64,000 nucleotides of DNA, taken from NCBI RefSeq assembly GCF_918797505.1, contig NC_092799.1, positions 30,268,597-30,332,596 on the forward strand, read 5' to 3'. Position numbers and translations under genes: made by a program. Origin of the DNA: Bemisia tabaci (taxonomy: Eukaryota; Arthropoda; Insecta; Hemiptera; Aleyrodidae). How positions within the stretch are numbered: position 1 is the stretch's first letter; each line of letters opens with the position of its first letter. The notes under the pieces are model-generated. The model did no database searches. It was not told where the DNA came from and saw only the letters and a program-made list of their open reading frames with translations. Positions 37,501 through 50,400 of the stretch are shown here, piece by piece.

Positions 37501-38695
37501 ATTAAAAAAAAAAAATTCCTAAGAGAAGAAAAATCTGATCAAAAGCCAACAGTCGAGTTGAAGTAGCAAAGCAATGCCTGAAGCTGAGTTTTTCAGCTAA
37601 GAGAGTCCTGCCTTGCGATTTCTCAGAGCCTGCTAAAATTATTGTTACTAACAGGTCCCATCTTTGACATTTTTATAAGAGGATTTCTTTGCCATCTAGG
37701 GTTAAAAAAAATCTGAAAGAATTCCTAGGAGCTAAATTTACTTCATACTTCCAGAAAGTGGATTAAAATAATGGTGCCACTGACCCATTGGAGAGCCAAG
37801 AGTTCCCTGTATCCCAACCCTTTTGAACATGTTCAAATTAGATAGAGATTCTGCATCCAATCCTTGTTAATAGACAGATCTAGTGGCCACGTCATTCGAC
37901 AGAATATCGAACTCAGTGGTTCCAACCAAAATAAGTAACATAAGCTCGTATACAAATTCAATGTGAGTTAATTTTATCAAAATTTAGTCATTAACAGATC
38001 ATAAATCAATTAAAGACTCTTTTAAAAGGAGAAATTTCGATCGCAGGAAACACTTAAACGCATTTTACCATTATGGCGCTAATCCAAGACAAGGTTATGT
38101 GTATTTTTACAATATTGAACCATGACATAGCCACTTTAGCAGTGGCGTGGCATCAATGATTGATTGTCGATATTTCCCCATTTGAAGCTATGGTAAAGAA
38201 TTGATTATTAAGGTGTTCGTTGCGAACACCCTGTATATTGATCCTTTTCCGTAGGTTCAAATGGCAGATCAATCGATGAATTGCATAGCACGCCAAGCCA
38301 CTGCTCTTAAGTATCTATTAATTCATAAGTTATATATTATAATAATGAAGGAGTCTATTATTCTCAATTCGTCGCTCTTCCAACGAAAGGTCGTATCTTA
38401 ATTTCCATTTGATCTTTGTTTTACATGTAGTTCCATTCTTTCTGGGATTCTTACAGAAAGCGAGGTGTGCCCTCACATCAGGAAAGCGACGAATTGTCTA
38501 TAGATGTATGATCTTTTTCTCAATAGGAAATCATGTAAACTTATTACCTCTCATAATTTGTTCCTCCTCTCATTTTCAGGAGAATCAATGGATTGTGATG
38601 GTATGGTAGCTTTAATGGAATATAGAGATATTGGTGGTGAATCAGTGCCCGTTCTAATGTTCTTCAAGCATGGTCTCTTGGAGGAGAAATTCTAG
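34581..38695 (+). CDS. Tctp: Translationally controlled tumor protein (TCTP)
   Basis: A small cytosolic protein tied to growth control, with calcium and tubulin binding known in the family. Five exons join in frame: 34581-34608, 35568-35638, 36367-36554, 37229-37344 and 38580-38695, all with GT-AG borders. The product is 172 residues, the usual family length. It starts MRIYKDLITGDEMFSDTYK, a hallmark N-terminus. The acidic loop EEAAEGTDEATESGVDVVLN precedes the helical hairpin (KSYTAYLKDYMKKLCSKLEE), and the end is MALMEYRD-like (VALMEYRDIGGESVPVLMFF) to KHGLLEEKF. All typical segments are present, with no break. Intron 2 holds one MITE and intron 4 another. Confidence 0.97.
35960..36208. mobile_element. 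Short inverted-repeat element in TCTP intron 2
   Basis: The left end GAGAGGCTTGGAGTACAAGG and the inverted right end GAGGGGCTTGGAGGACAAGG pair over about 25 bp. A 79-residue open frame (35923-36162) overlaps it and has no support as a gene. Confidence 0.6.
38138..38305. mobile_element. 168-bp MITE in TCTP intron 4
   Basis: The ends are AGCAGTGGCGTGGCATCAAT and, inverted, AGCAGTGGCTTGGCGTGCTA. The centre contains the palindrome GGTGTTCGTTGCGAACACC. Confidence 0.75.
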
Positions 38696-39514
38696 CACAA
38701 TTTATACCTTTACCTCAATTTACTGAATCCATTTTTACTCATGTGTATTTTATGTAAGTATATCAGGATCACCATTTTCTTAAATATCTTTCTTGTCAGC
38801 CAATCACTAATTCTATAGGCACACCCATCACCAACTCAGTGATGTATAATTTTTTCCCACCATCAGCAACCGATGCTGCATATTTTGGAAAGCTTATAGC
38901 TACCTAGTCACTTTCCTACCCTTTCCTTCAGTTTAAAGGATTTTCAAAAAATAATTTGTGGTTTAAGTCAAGAACAAAGGGACATTTTTTTGCCAAGAAA
39001 AATTTTTCCCTATTTTCCAAATATTTCTCTGCAAAAAGGTATTCACTTGCTATGAAAAGCTAGTAGGGTCAGAAAAACTCAAAGAACAAAATCTGATGAA
39101 TGATAGGGTAGGGTGGAGCATTTTATCAAGATATCATCCAATATAATAAATTGGCCGTTTAGCGATTGATGCTGCTTGCTAATACAAAAAAGAAAGGTCT
39201 TGTTGTATACGTCTCAAAAATGCTATCATTAATTGAGTCTATAGGGCTGAGTTGGTAATGGCAAATTATTTAAGTGTGCAAAGAGTCAATCCTAAATACA
39301 TTGCCGAGATATGGTGCTTGTTAGGTGGACGCTGAACTAGACTCATGGTGGGCTGTTGTAAGCTAGATATTCAATTTGGGTCCATGAAAATTAACTCAAC
39401 AGAGCTACTTTTGATGGTTGAATAAATAGAAAGAAGACCCATTTGTATCAGTAATAATAATGAAACAATAAATTTTAAATATTATAGTAATGAATATTTA
39501 CTCTAAAAAATGAC

Positions 39515-39590
39515 AAATGCGGACAGACTTGAACCCAGAACTGATGGCCTAATCGTTAGATGCTCTATCTGTTCAGCTATTTACAACTGC
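39515..39590 (-). other. tRNA-like remnant or SINE head
   Basis: On the minus strand, TAGCTGAACAGATAGAGCATC resembles a Pol III A box and D arm, and GGGTTCAAGTCTG, 34 bp further, resembles a B box and T arm. The acceptor stems do not pair, so this is not an intact tRNA. Confidence 0.35.
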
Positions 39591-40471
39591 ATTATCAATC
39601 CTAGAATCAGCAATATTTTAAATATTTGAGTCTTCAAACACCCTTCCACTCTCAACAGCAACACAACTGATTAATTAAGTGAACGCTGAACTTCTGAATA
39701 TGGATGATTTTCCAGCGCTTTTGATCTCCTACCTTCCGAGCGCCCTTCCCCCCTCTCCTAGGTGTACAGTCATCCATGGCTAGTAAAACTTCATGGGTAG
39801 ACGCCACAATGAATTTCGGATAGCTGCCAGTTGATGTCTTGTGACAACAGCTTTTTGCAGAATTGATCAAAAGTGAAACTTTCCTCAGCCTTTGAAGAAC
39901 TTGGGAGGCACTGACGATATTTTTAAAGGCTACAATAATTCTTTTCTAAAAAATTCTTACTGGAACCAATAAAGGATTTAGGAATCCCCACTGTTTGCAA
40001 ATTCTCCATTCAATCAGATGATTTCTTGAAAAATTGCTCTCCCCTAATGAAGGGGGGGTCCCATGCCTAAAATGTTGCCGAGTGTGAATGAACCTGGATA
40101 AGTTTTTTAGTTATTTTGGAAAAAAATAAGATGAAAAGTACTAATGTTTTGTTTCCCTCTTTCTTTCTTTTTTTTTGTAGATAAAACAAGAAGCTTCCAT
40201 AAATTATCTGTTGTGCTGACTCAACAACTTTCCTGATGGACACTGCCGGTTTCCATACGAAAAATTTCTTCAAAATGGCACAGCCAAGTCTTCGAATGAA
40301 TATATTGTAACATCAAATCGGCACTAATCTTATCATCTTTATTCAATGAAATTCGATTAAAACCGATGCAACTTTTGCTAATTGGGTTCTTGCTTTTTCT
40401 TTCTTCATTCACATGCCATGAAATTATCTGTGCATGATTTTTTTCCTTCTTTTTCAATTTACTTACATCAT

Positions 40472-41161
40472 AAAGGATGTGCCCCATTAAGGGGGGTTTT
40501 TTGCCCCATAAGGTTTGAGGGTCTAAGCATGCTAGCCTTTTAGTTTAGACCCTAAAATATTGCGAAACACTCATTTTAGTTGAATCGGTTGTATCTCCAA
40601 GGAATTGCGAGCAGTTGAAGTGCACTGATAATGCAAATCACCTGCTGATTACCATTCACTGTGCGCTGATTAGCTTGACCACAGTGTGCCCATCAAACGG
40701 ACTATGCTCTACATTAGTGACCTAAGTATTGTAAATTATTTCAAAAACTATTCTCAGACTTATAGGGTAATTTTTGCAACTACTGAAATTGAACTGAAAA
40801 GTGACATAAGTTCACTTTTAAGTGCCAGCACAAGGGACTATCACTTTCATATTCGAATATTTTAATCTTTAGTTCACCCATTGTAACATATTTAAAGGAG
40901 TAAATGGTAGTCGCTTGTGCTCATACTTAGGCAATCTAATTTAGGACCAAAAATGAGCAATTAATCGAGAAAACTGCAAAACTTCACTACCTTGCGCTGG
41001 TAAATCAGGCAAAATCCTTTCAAAAACACCTCAATAAGGACAAGTTCTCACAGGGTAGATGATCAAGAGTAGATTTGACCATACATGACATTATTCTAAG
41101 CTGCGTCGATTTTTGACAAAAGTTAGGGCCAAAATACCCTTCTTAATGGGACACATCCTTT
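40472..41161. mobile_element. 690-bp terminal-inverted-repeat element
   Basis: The ends are AAAGGATGTGCCCCATTAAG and, inverted, AAAGGATGTGTCCCATTAAG, diverging further in. No coding capacity. Confidence 0.75.
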
Positions 41162-41424
41162 GATCTAAAAGTCCTGATGAATGAAACTGCCCTTGTCTGG
41201 CGAAATTACTTTCCTATTGAAATTGCAGTGTGATTAATTTTTATTTAACATTCAAATTGATTTGACAAACTTTAGTGATACTAAGGCAAGGGGGGGACTG
41301 CGCCTTCTGATGGCTTCGAAAGTAGAACCAAATAAGTACATATAAGAAAAAAATAGATAAAGGTAGGAATAAAAAGTAGAGAAAGTTCAAATTCACAATT
41401 GTTCACACAATTGGCATAAAAATG

Positions 41425-41430
41425 TTTAAT
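41425..41430 (-). terminator. Candidate polyadenylation signal ATTAAA
   Basis: ATTAAA lies about 50 nt past the stop codon of the nucleolin-like gene and is followed by a GT-rich stretch (TGTGTGAACAATTGTG). The position is plausible; no transcript evidence. Confidence 0.35.
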
Positions 41431-41479
41431 AGTCAAAAATTACAAATTAGTGGAACAATCATTGATTCTACACACGATC

Positions 41480-44400
41480 TCAACCGCTCTCCGCAGCATC
41501 AGTCTTCTGTTTCTTATTTTTGTTGGATTTCTTCTTCTTTTTCTTCTTCTGGACTCGCTTGCGCTTTTGACCGCAGTCATTGGGGTGCCTGGAGCCAAAT
41601 TTGCAGAATGTCACTTTGATGGAGGATCCGCCTATCTTGAGTTTCGTCAGCTCAGAAAGTTTCTGGAAAAAGAGCCAAATCATGATTAACTTTGGGACCC
41701 TCCAATTACGATGTATGGTTGCTGATGTATTGCAACCGGTTCCCCCTCTGCAGGCCAATCATAGAAATTTTGTGTTTGTTGGGCAGACATAGATGACAAA
41801 GATTAAATGGCGGCGCGTGATTGATCGACTATATCTTTTCGCTGCTTTGTGGGGTGGAATAGACGGCGTACTGTCGGAAACTCAAGAGGTGCCTTTAGCT
41901 TGTCGTGAATTCCACCTAACAAAGGCACGACAAAGCAGCGATAAAACATAGCCGACCAATATCGCTCCGCTGTTTAACCTACGTCATCTATGTCCGCCCG
42001 ACAAACACAAAACATTAATTGACCCGCTGGTAAGATAAGTCTATTACACAGAGCATGCGGAAAAATTACAAATAACTTAAAAAGAATCCTCAATCTGAAC
42101 GTTCTGTTATATGTAAATCAATACAACTTGAAAAGTAGGATCCTGGGGGTAGAATTTTCTGCCTCTGGGTGAATTTCGTGTCATCCTTGGATTGAAAGAA
42201 AGTACATACTCCAATAACACCGAAACTTCGGAGCAGTCATAGAATTTTTTCAGGGGGAAATTAGAGTGTTGATAATTACTTGAAAGCAATTTTAATAGCC
42301 AGATTTTAACTTATTATTTTTCAATTGAAGCGCCGGGTGCAGAAAAGGCACCCTGCGTCAGATGCGGTGTCTCAGAATCTCAATTTGAGTTTCATCCATA
42401 TTATTAAAACTAGTCTTCTTTAATTGGTTAAAACTTTGACCTAATATTCCTTATCAGTTAACAATGGGACAGTTAACCTGGCGACATGTGGAAGCTTTTA
42501 CTTTCGGGGATTCAAAAGTTCCTTATGGACGATTAAAAGGGAGCAACAGTCATCACCCTAATTTCGGCTGTTGACCTACCTACATGGTAGATGATGAGCT
42601 TCGGGTGATGTCATGGGCCAAACAGGTTTCCCAAACTTCGGCCATTTTCGGTTTGTTTCCAGAACGAAACTGCCAACACATTGTTGAACATCAACCATGT
42701 AGGTAAGTCAACAGTAGAAAGCTGAAGTCCCGAAAGTAAAAGCTTCCACCATGACCAAGATACTAGTAGAGGATCTCTTGTCTTTGACAATGCTCCACAG
42801 AAAAATTTGAGAAAATTCACCGAATAGATTCCTCTTCAAAATATGTAAGAGCAGTGGAGATTGGAAACACTGCAACCAATGGAGAGGACCCATCGCCTCA
42901 ATGGAGAATTTGCAAGGGTCTGAAATTTGATGAATTTCCTGTTTAAGTGGAATCCTCTGAGTGAACTGAACACGAAGATACCCTTGATTCATAAATTGAG
43001 CGATTATTAGAGGAGATATGACAAAATAACCGATTCTGCTAAAATACATGTGTTTAAATGGGAAATGCCGCCAGAAGACGTCACAAGGCGGCGCATTTTC
43101 TCACTTTTAAATCAATTTTTCTCCAATTTCCCATGTCAGAAAAAAATTATGAAAAATATTGCGAACTCAGCTCATTAGGCACTTTCAGATGAAGCAATAA
43201 AAAAATTGCGTGCAAATTCTCCATTAGCGTTATCACCATTTTTGGATTTTTGGAGGAAAATGGAATCATTCAATCCTCAAGTTCGGGAAAACGCACAATC
43301 TTCTGAAATTTTGTAAAGCAAATAAATGTCGAACTTGGGGGGGAGTCGAAAAAGTCTAAGTCAAAAGAATTTTTAGCTTCACATTAACACCCAGCTGTCG
43401 TTGTTTGCCACCTTCATGAATTAGATGCTGCCTACATCTTAATATCAGGCCTATGAGGCCATCAAGGTTTCAATGAGTAAAGTTTTCTCTAATAATCGGT
43501 GATGTCTTGAGGCGATGTCAGAGCAATGAAGAGAAACTTACATTTTAAATGCACCTTTAATTTATAAAAATTGGTCAATGAAAATCAATTAATGCTCAAG
43601 TTATAATGGGAATTTTTTTCCTTCATACACTATCATTAATGCACATAAAAACAGATCCGGTAAATATGTAGTTTCCAAAAAACAAGTGCGAGAAGATAGT
43701 TAGATGTTAGATGGAAGAGAATTTTTTTGTGCTAGAACTGGGGAGAGAAAAGAAGACGCAAACGTCCCATCCAAAACTTGCACCATTCAACAGATATTTA
43801 ATGCTAACCAATAGGCCAACTGATGATTGATGCATCTAGACTAAGGTCACTTTTGTCTCTTCTTTTCTTTTCTTTCCCCAGTTCTAGGAGAGCAAATGAG
43901 GTAACGATTAACAAGCTTACCTTGTGGAGTTCTTCACTGCCATTCTGGAATAATACAACGCTATTTTTTTCACTGAACTCGAAATTAAGTTCATCCTCAT
44001 CGAAATTATGACCCTCGTCTGCCAGGGCTTTTAACACATCAGCTTTAGTCACACTGTTGAAAAAATGAAGTCATTGTTGTATAGATGTGACGAAAAACAA
44101 GGGGAGCAAGTGAATAAAAATCTATGGAAACCAGACTTCTAAAATACCCTCGCCCAAACCTCATAAGTGATAATTAATTTGTTGACTGCCACAGTACCCT
44201 ATGCCGAGGCTCACAGTAATGCCTTCCCCTATTGCCTCAGCAGAGGTCATATAAAATGAAACAATTAATAGAAAATTAGGTATGGTCACCTGATGCCTCA
44301 TATGTGATAGGTCAAGAGTATCGATGACTGAAGTGTGTACCTTGTATCTCTTTTGTGGCATTCCAAAATTTCTGCTACTTTATTTTTTCAAGGAGAAACA

Positions 44401-47400
44401 AGCCACCTTTACAGTGCTTCAAATTAATACGGAATATTCTGCTAATCAAGAGGGAAAATCAAGGAGGGTTTCAAGAAATTACATTGACAAGTTTTCCAAA
44501 GAAAAATAAAATATGACAGAAAGTCTGCATTCTGTAATGTCGCAAACAGAGATACGCAGTTTCGCATTCCGACCATCGATGTGGCACTAATGGCTGGCAA
44601 CATCATAGGAGGGTTACAAAGGACCCCGCACACCTCTTATGGGAAGCTGCACCACGACCGATTGCCTTCTGACTTATGTTTTTCGATTCTCCTCAAGATG
44701 CTGATCAAAAGTTCTATGTGCGCCAACTTTCTACGATGGACCGTTTTCGCAAAAAACCTAAGAGAAGATTCAATTATTCGGCTATAAAAAGCCAGAAAGA
44801 TTCCTCATTTCAGTACTCGAGTGAGCAAATCAGGGGAACTCCCGCACTGAGCGGCAGTCTTATCTCGGATTCCGCTCGCCGTTTTGCTCGACTATCCAAA
44901 TCAGATTCTTGAGGAGCATAAGAACAGGAAAGTCTGAACGTCTACCGGGCGAGTGCGGGAGAGAGATAGCCTCTGAGTCGGCAGGTACAGATAAGAAGAC
45001 GGACACGCGCTACGTTTTTTCCTTATTTACATCGGGCCTGTCCTCAAATGCTTTGTTCTTTTTTATTCATAGTCGCCGACTAATTGAATCTTCTCGAGGT
45101 TTTTTGCGAAAACGGTGCATCGTAGAGAGTTGGCGCAATTATGACTTTTGATCAGCATCTTGAGGAGAATCGAAAAACATAAGTCAGAAGGCAATCGGTC
45201 GTGGTGCAGCTTCCCATAAGAGGTGTGCGGGGTCCTTGGTTAATCCAGAGTGACAACTGGATTACATTTTGCAATAAAGAACCACTATCTCTGGCTCTCC
45301 CATAAAAGCATAGGTATATCTGCATAGGAAAGCCAATAGCATGTATGTTGTTTCAAAGAATGGGCCAGAAATAGGTAGTGGTTCCTTACTGTAAAATGTA
45401 ATCCACATGTAAATCCATGTGTAAAGAAGACATGTGGCAAGGTGTTGTCTTGAGGCTCATCATCGATCACTGTATTTCCCGAAGTCCTGATGACAGACAT
45501 TCTTCTGGCATAACTAGAAAGAAAGCATCACATAACAAGGTGCCTTCCACTTAACAGCGAAATTGGCCCTGTCTCTCCTAAGGGCCACAGCAGAACACTT
45601 TAAATCGACAGCGTGAGTCCGCAACTACGTATCTTGTTCGCAGTGTTTGAGAATCTCAGCCTCTATATTATTTTGTTACAGGAGAATAAATTGTCATCAT
45701 TCCTTAAAGTTTTTGCAGAATTGTCTTCGCTCAGAGAGGAAAAATCACGGTAGTTTTAAAGAATTGCCGTTGAGTGGTTCTCTGTATAAAAAATAAAGTA
45801 TGACGGGAAGTCTGCGACAGCGCAAAACGAGATACGAGTGTGCGGACTTACACCGTCGAAATGCATCTGCCTAGCCTGAAAGCTTTCTCCCAATCTGGCA
45901 CTGAGACTCAACAAGGTTCAATTTTTAATTCCGATCCTAATTTTTGGTATCTCTGGCTTTGATTTTCTTTCAGCAGAGTGTCTTAGCACTACTTTCCAAT
46001 CCTCTCTGAGTCCACGCCAGATAAATTTACGCATTTCTAGACTGAGACAGAAGATTGTCTGATGTCACTTTTACATGCAAAGTAAATGGGAGAATCAAGA
46101 TGGCCAATCTTCTGTCCCAGTCTAGAAGTGCGTAAACTTACTTGGCGCGGACTCTACTTCCAGTGTTTAGGTCACATTTTCAGTGTTTCTATCTCTTAGA
46201 GGTATCTAGCCCTCGATGAGTTTGAAATGCAAATTTTTCACTTGTCAATTTCTTGAGGGGGAACCTTTTCATGATGGAGTTACATCTATTTCCATTTTCT
46301 TCATTTTTTTCTTCTTTTTCGTTTCAAAGTTGACTTGGTCTTGAGTATGAATTAATTTAATTAAAAAGTAAGGAAACATACCTGGGGTTTAGCTTAAATA
46401 GACCTAATGTGATATAATTTTTCCTTGAAACGGCCAATGGAAGTATTTTCATAGCTACGCCTCCTATTTCAAGTGCATTATCCAATTCTAAAACTTTCTG
46501 AAAAATGAAGAATAATGATGGTAAGAGGGGTATCAATGTTTTAAAAGGACAAGACCCTTTCTTCACAAGGTTAAAATAAAATTATACGTGATAAGTTACT
46601 GATATAACACATTTCACTTTCTGAAGGAATGTTATTCTATTGTTCCATGTAGTCTGAATACTGTTCATTTTCCTCTTATGGGTAATTGAGTAATGCTGGT
46701 TAAGACATGTAACAGCTGCTCTTTGGGCTCCACACTTCTGAATGACAAGAGAATGAAATAGGGATCCAAGTTATGAGCTCCTCAGAGGCACATAAAATAA
46801 AGAGCCTTAAGTACCAGGTTGTCCATTTTATAATTCATTTTCTACTCAGTCAACAATAAAAATATTGCATTGAAAATTATAAAGTTTCTTTCCTTGAAAC
46901 CACTGCAGCAGGATATTTTTCTGCTACAGAGAAATCTTGCCGAGTTGAAATATCTAGGGACCAAGAGAAATTTCGACTTCAGCTGCTTCTAGCATTATCT
47001 GTTTTGCCGCTTAACACAAAATAAATTTGAAAATTTGAATTAACCAGCAATGTCTCTGCTCCTGAATTTCTTGCAGGATTTCCAGTGGAGCTTTGGTACT
47101 TATAAAGTTTACATTTTCTTAGTGAATTTTTAAATATTTAAGTTTTTCTAAACTCACAACTCCCGAGTTATGTCTGCTTGTAGAAAAAAATTATTAATTT
47201 TGTCTGCCATTAATAAAATTGCAGAGGAAAATGAAATGGTGAGGAGCACTGTTACACCAAAGTTATCCAACACTATAGTTCTTCTGTTTACTCAACGCAA
47301 CTCAACAGACCCAATAACCTCCCGAGATCATTCAACATTTGGTTGAAACATTGGGCATTCATATTAAAACACGCAAGTCATCAGGTGATTCAATAAGTTT

Positions 47401-50400
47401 AACTACGCTGACTGTTAGGTAGATAATTTCATTTCCAAATTAACCCAAATAGTTTCGTTTAACAAGAGAACAACAGTATTTCGTACCTGCTCTTCTTCTT
47501 TAGTTTTCAACTCGACCATGGCAGTATTGCACTCAATTTTGACTGAATGAATTTTGGACGGATCAATTTTGTGACTTTTGAGCGATGCCTTGACTGATTT
47601 TTCAGAAACTCTAAAACCAAATAAAAGAGGGGTTTTAGAAACAAAGAGATCTCAAATAAGTAACTATGATATCAAAAGAGGAGATGGGTAGGTTGTATTT
47701 ATCATCACAATTCTTAGCTCTTTCAGAGTCTCAATTGACCACTTTTCATGTCGTCTCCACTCTGGATGAGATGCTTACCAGTGTTCCTGTTCCTGGCTCT
47801 GATTTTCCAAGCTGCGTACATTTGAGCAGAGGCCATGGAATAAATGAAGTTAAATTTTTATAAATAAAGACGTGATTTTAAGAGTGTGATAATGGAACAA
47901 AAAAATGCCCTTGTTCGAGCGATTTGAGTCATAAACAAAAGGAATCGGATGATTTACAAATTATTGGCATAAATGAGAATTTGCCACATGATAAACCTCT
48001 TTAGAGGATCACTAAATAAAAATCTCTTTCAGTTAGGTGACAGGAACGATTTGCATAAGTCTGCTGACAGTGATCATCTTGACGTTTGGACATATTTATG
48101 CTAAAAAGAACTACAATGCATGTAAACCCTATGCACATAATCCATTTTACCATAAATACGTCCATTTGGTCTTCAATTCATGCCAAATTTGAGCATTGAA
48201 TTATCCCAAACCTAGCCTCCATATGACTAGAAGGTATTGTAATTTAAGTATTGAAACATTATCACAGTTAAATTTCTTGAAATATTGGTACTCGAACATT
48301 TCTGAGACCTGTGCCCTTCTTCATGATTTAGTTTTCAAGATATTGACTGTGGGAAATGCAGTTTTGAGGTCATTGATTCCATGTTAGGTAGTTTGACACT
48401 AACAAAAACAATACTAGTCAGGGACTAGTACTAGGGTGTGTGAACTGAACAGAAGAGGAAAACTGCTGATATTGTAGAGCAGCGCAGCCAAGTTAAGGAG
48501 AGACTACTTCATTGATCAGCTACTGACTGGCATTATATCGCAGCTGTTGTACCGACTAGCGTGTAGTCATTGGCCTTAAACCGCACATTTCATGATCAAT
48601 ATCTTGACAACAGCATCGTCAATAGGGGAAAAGATTGACCATGGATGTCAGAAATTTTTGAATGACAATAAATCCAAAATCAAACATTTTAAGAGGGAAT
48701 TTCCCAATAACTTCCAGAGCAATAGCTCTTAGCCAATTCTATCCTTAAGATAAATAGGTTATTTTTAAAGAGGCCCAGGAATTTAGATAGTTTTGTTTAG
48801 CTTGGTGATGTTCAAATGAAAAGTGCAGACAAAACATACTTCTGTGGAAGGCCAAGTAAAACAACTTTAGGGGTGCTCAAGTTCATGAAAACAGGTCCTC
48901 GCTCAAACTGCATTTTACCATCCAACGCTAGTAACTTCTGCAAAAAAGAAAATGAAATATTATTACCACTCGGGAAGAACATGTTTAAAATATTTGAGAT
49001 TTGTCTTGAAGAATAAAAAATTAAACTTCCATTTCTTAGTTTTACCTTAATGTCGGTGTGTTTTTTCTTCTTGGAGTTCATTTAGAATCTAAAACTTAGA
49101 AGAACCTTTCACTCCAAGATCCTAAGTAATTTCATGATTGCCTAGAGGTTACAACATCAAATTAATACAGACTTTTAAGGGGCTAAAGGGCTGTCCATGG
49201 GAGGGGGGGGAGGAGTGTCAGCTGGTCCAGCATGACAGGTTAATGACACTGAGGAGGAAGATTTGATGCTGCTTGATGCCATGCAGTACAAAACACCAAT
49301 TACAGAAATTATTTAGTGGCTTTGCTACTAATATTGACCTACAAAGATAATTTCTGACCTTAAAACAGGTGAAGAGGGAAGATCACAGCAAGAAGTGTAT
49401 TGAATTTTTGCGGAAGTATGGTTCTAAGCGATGAGGAAATGGGTTGATTTAGAATTTAAGCGTGCTGTGCTTGCGAACAACCCATAGGACTGTTCTACAT
49501 TCATCAGAGAAAAAGACCACATAACCGTTGAGCAGGCGTACTGTCAGGAGGCAGTTCTTGATTCGTATTTGACTTGAATTTAGAGATCATGTCTCTGTTT
49601 CAAAATGGAGCAAGAGAAAATGTTACCGAGACTTAAGATTAAAACTTAAGGACCCAAAAGTGAGAACACTGTCAGCTGCCGATGCCTGACTCATCACCAG
49701 TGCATTATTCTAATTTTTAATAATTTTAATCTTTTTTCCCCCTTTTTCTTTCTTTCTTTTTCCTTCATACGATTTCTCAGTTGTACCTTGATATTTTTCA
49801 CACAGCAAGTTAAGAGTGCCAAGATAAGAGATTTACAAGGGATGTGACTTTAAGGGCTTTTGGGTGGTTGCGTGACAAGAGGTCTGAGGTACATATAATT
49901 CCTGGTACGGTTGACTATTATTTCGAATTCTTGATTGATCCGACCTTGAATTTAAAGGGTCTTACAACCTGTGCGATAATTGCTAAAAATAGAATACATA
50001 CCTGCTCTGTCTCCTCACTTTCAAAAAATACTGAGCAAACCGATCGAGTGAAGAATTTAATTTGATAAATTTCTTTACTTTTAATTCCATACTCCAACAG
50101 CTTCCGGAACAAAATTTCAACAGTCGCTCTGAAAACCACAGAAAAAATTAGTTAGATCTTGAGAATCAAAATTCCCAATTCAAACAGCTGAATATGGTAT
50201 TAATGAAAAATCATGAACAAAATCAGAGCAAGCTAAAATGAATATGATTTTTGATAATTTTTAGCGTTCTTACTTACACATAAAATTTGTTTATTCGGAC
50301 GCGTTTTGAACGCACATTGGGCACGCACTTCTAAGTTTGCTAACAGCTGAGGATGGAGCTTAATGTGCTTCGAATTTCCAATGAATGAATTTTCAGAGCA

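Larger units (their letters stand above)
38696..41479. other. Intergenic region between convergent TCTP and nucleolin-like genes
   Basis: It presumably holds the 3' UTRs of both genes. Candidate TCTP polyadenylation signals AATAAA lie at 39421 and 39467, but they are far from the stop and uncertain. Also present are a tRNA-like remnant (39515-39590) and an inverted-repeat element (40472-41161). No coding sequence is supported. Confidence 0.5.

Noticed and set aside
45390..45504. Possible exon of the nucleolin-like gene
   Set aside because: Its phase blocks reading into the next exon, and skipping it restores a normal RRM (YITLGLFKLNPS to VTKADV).
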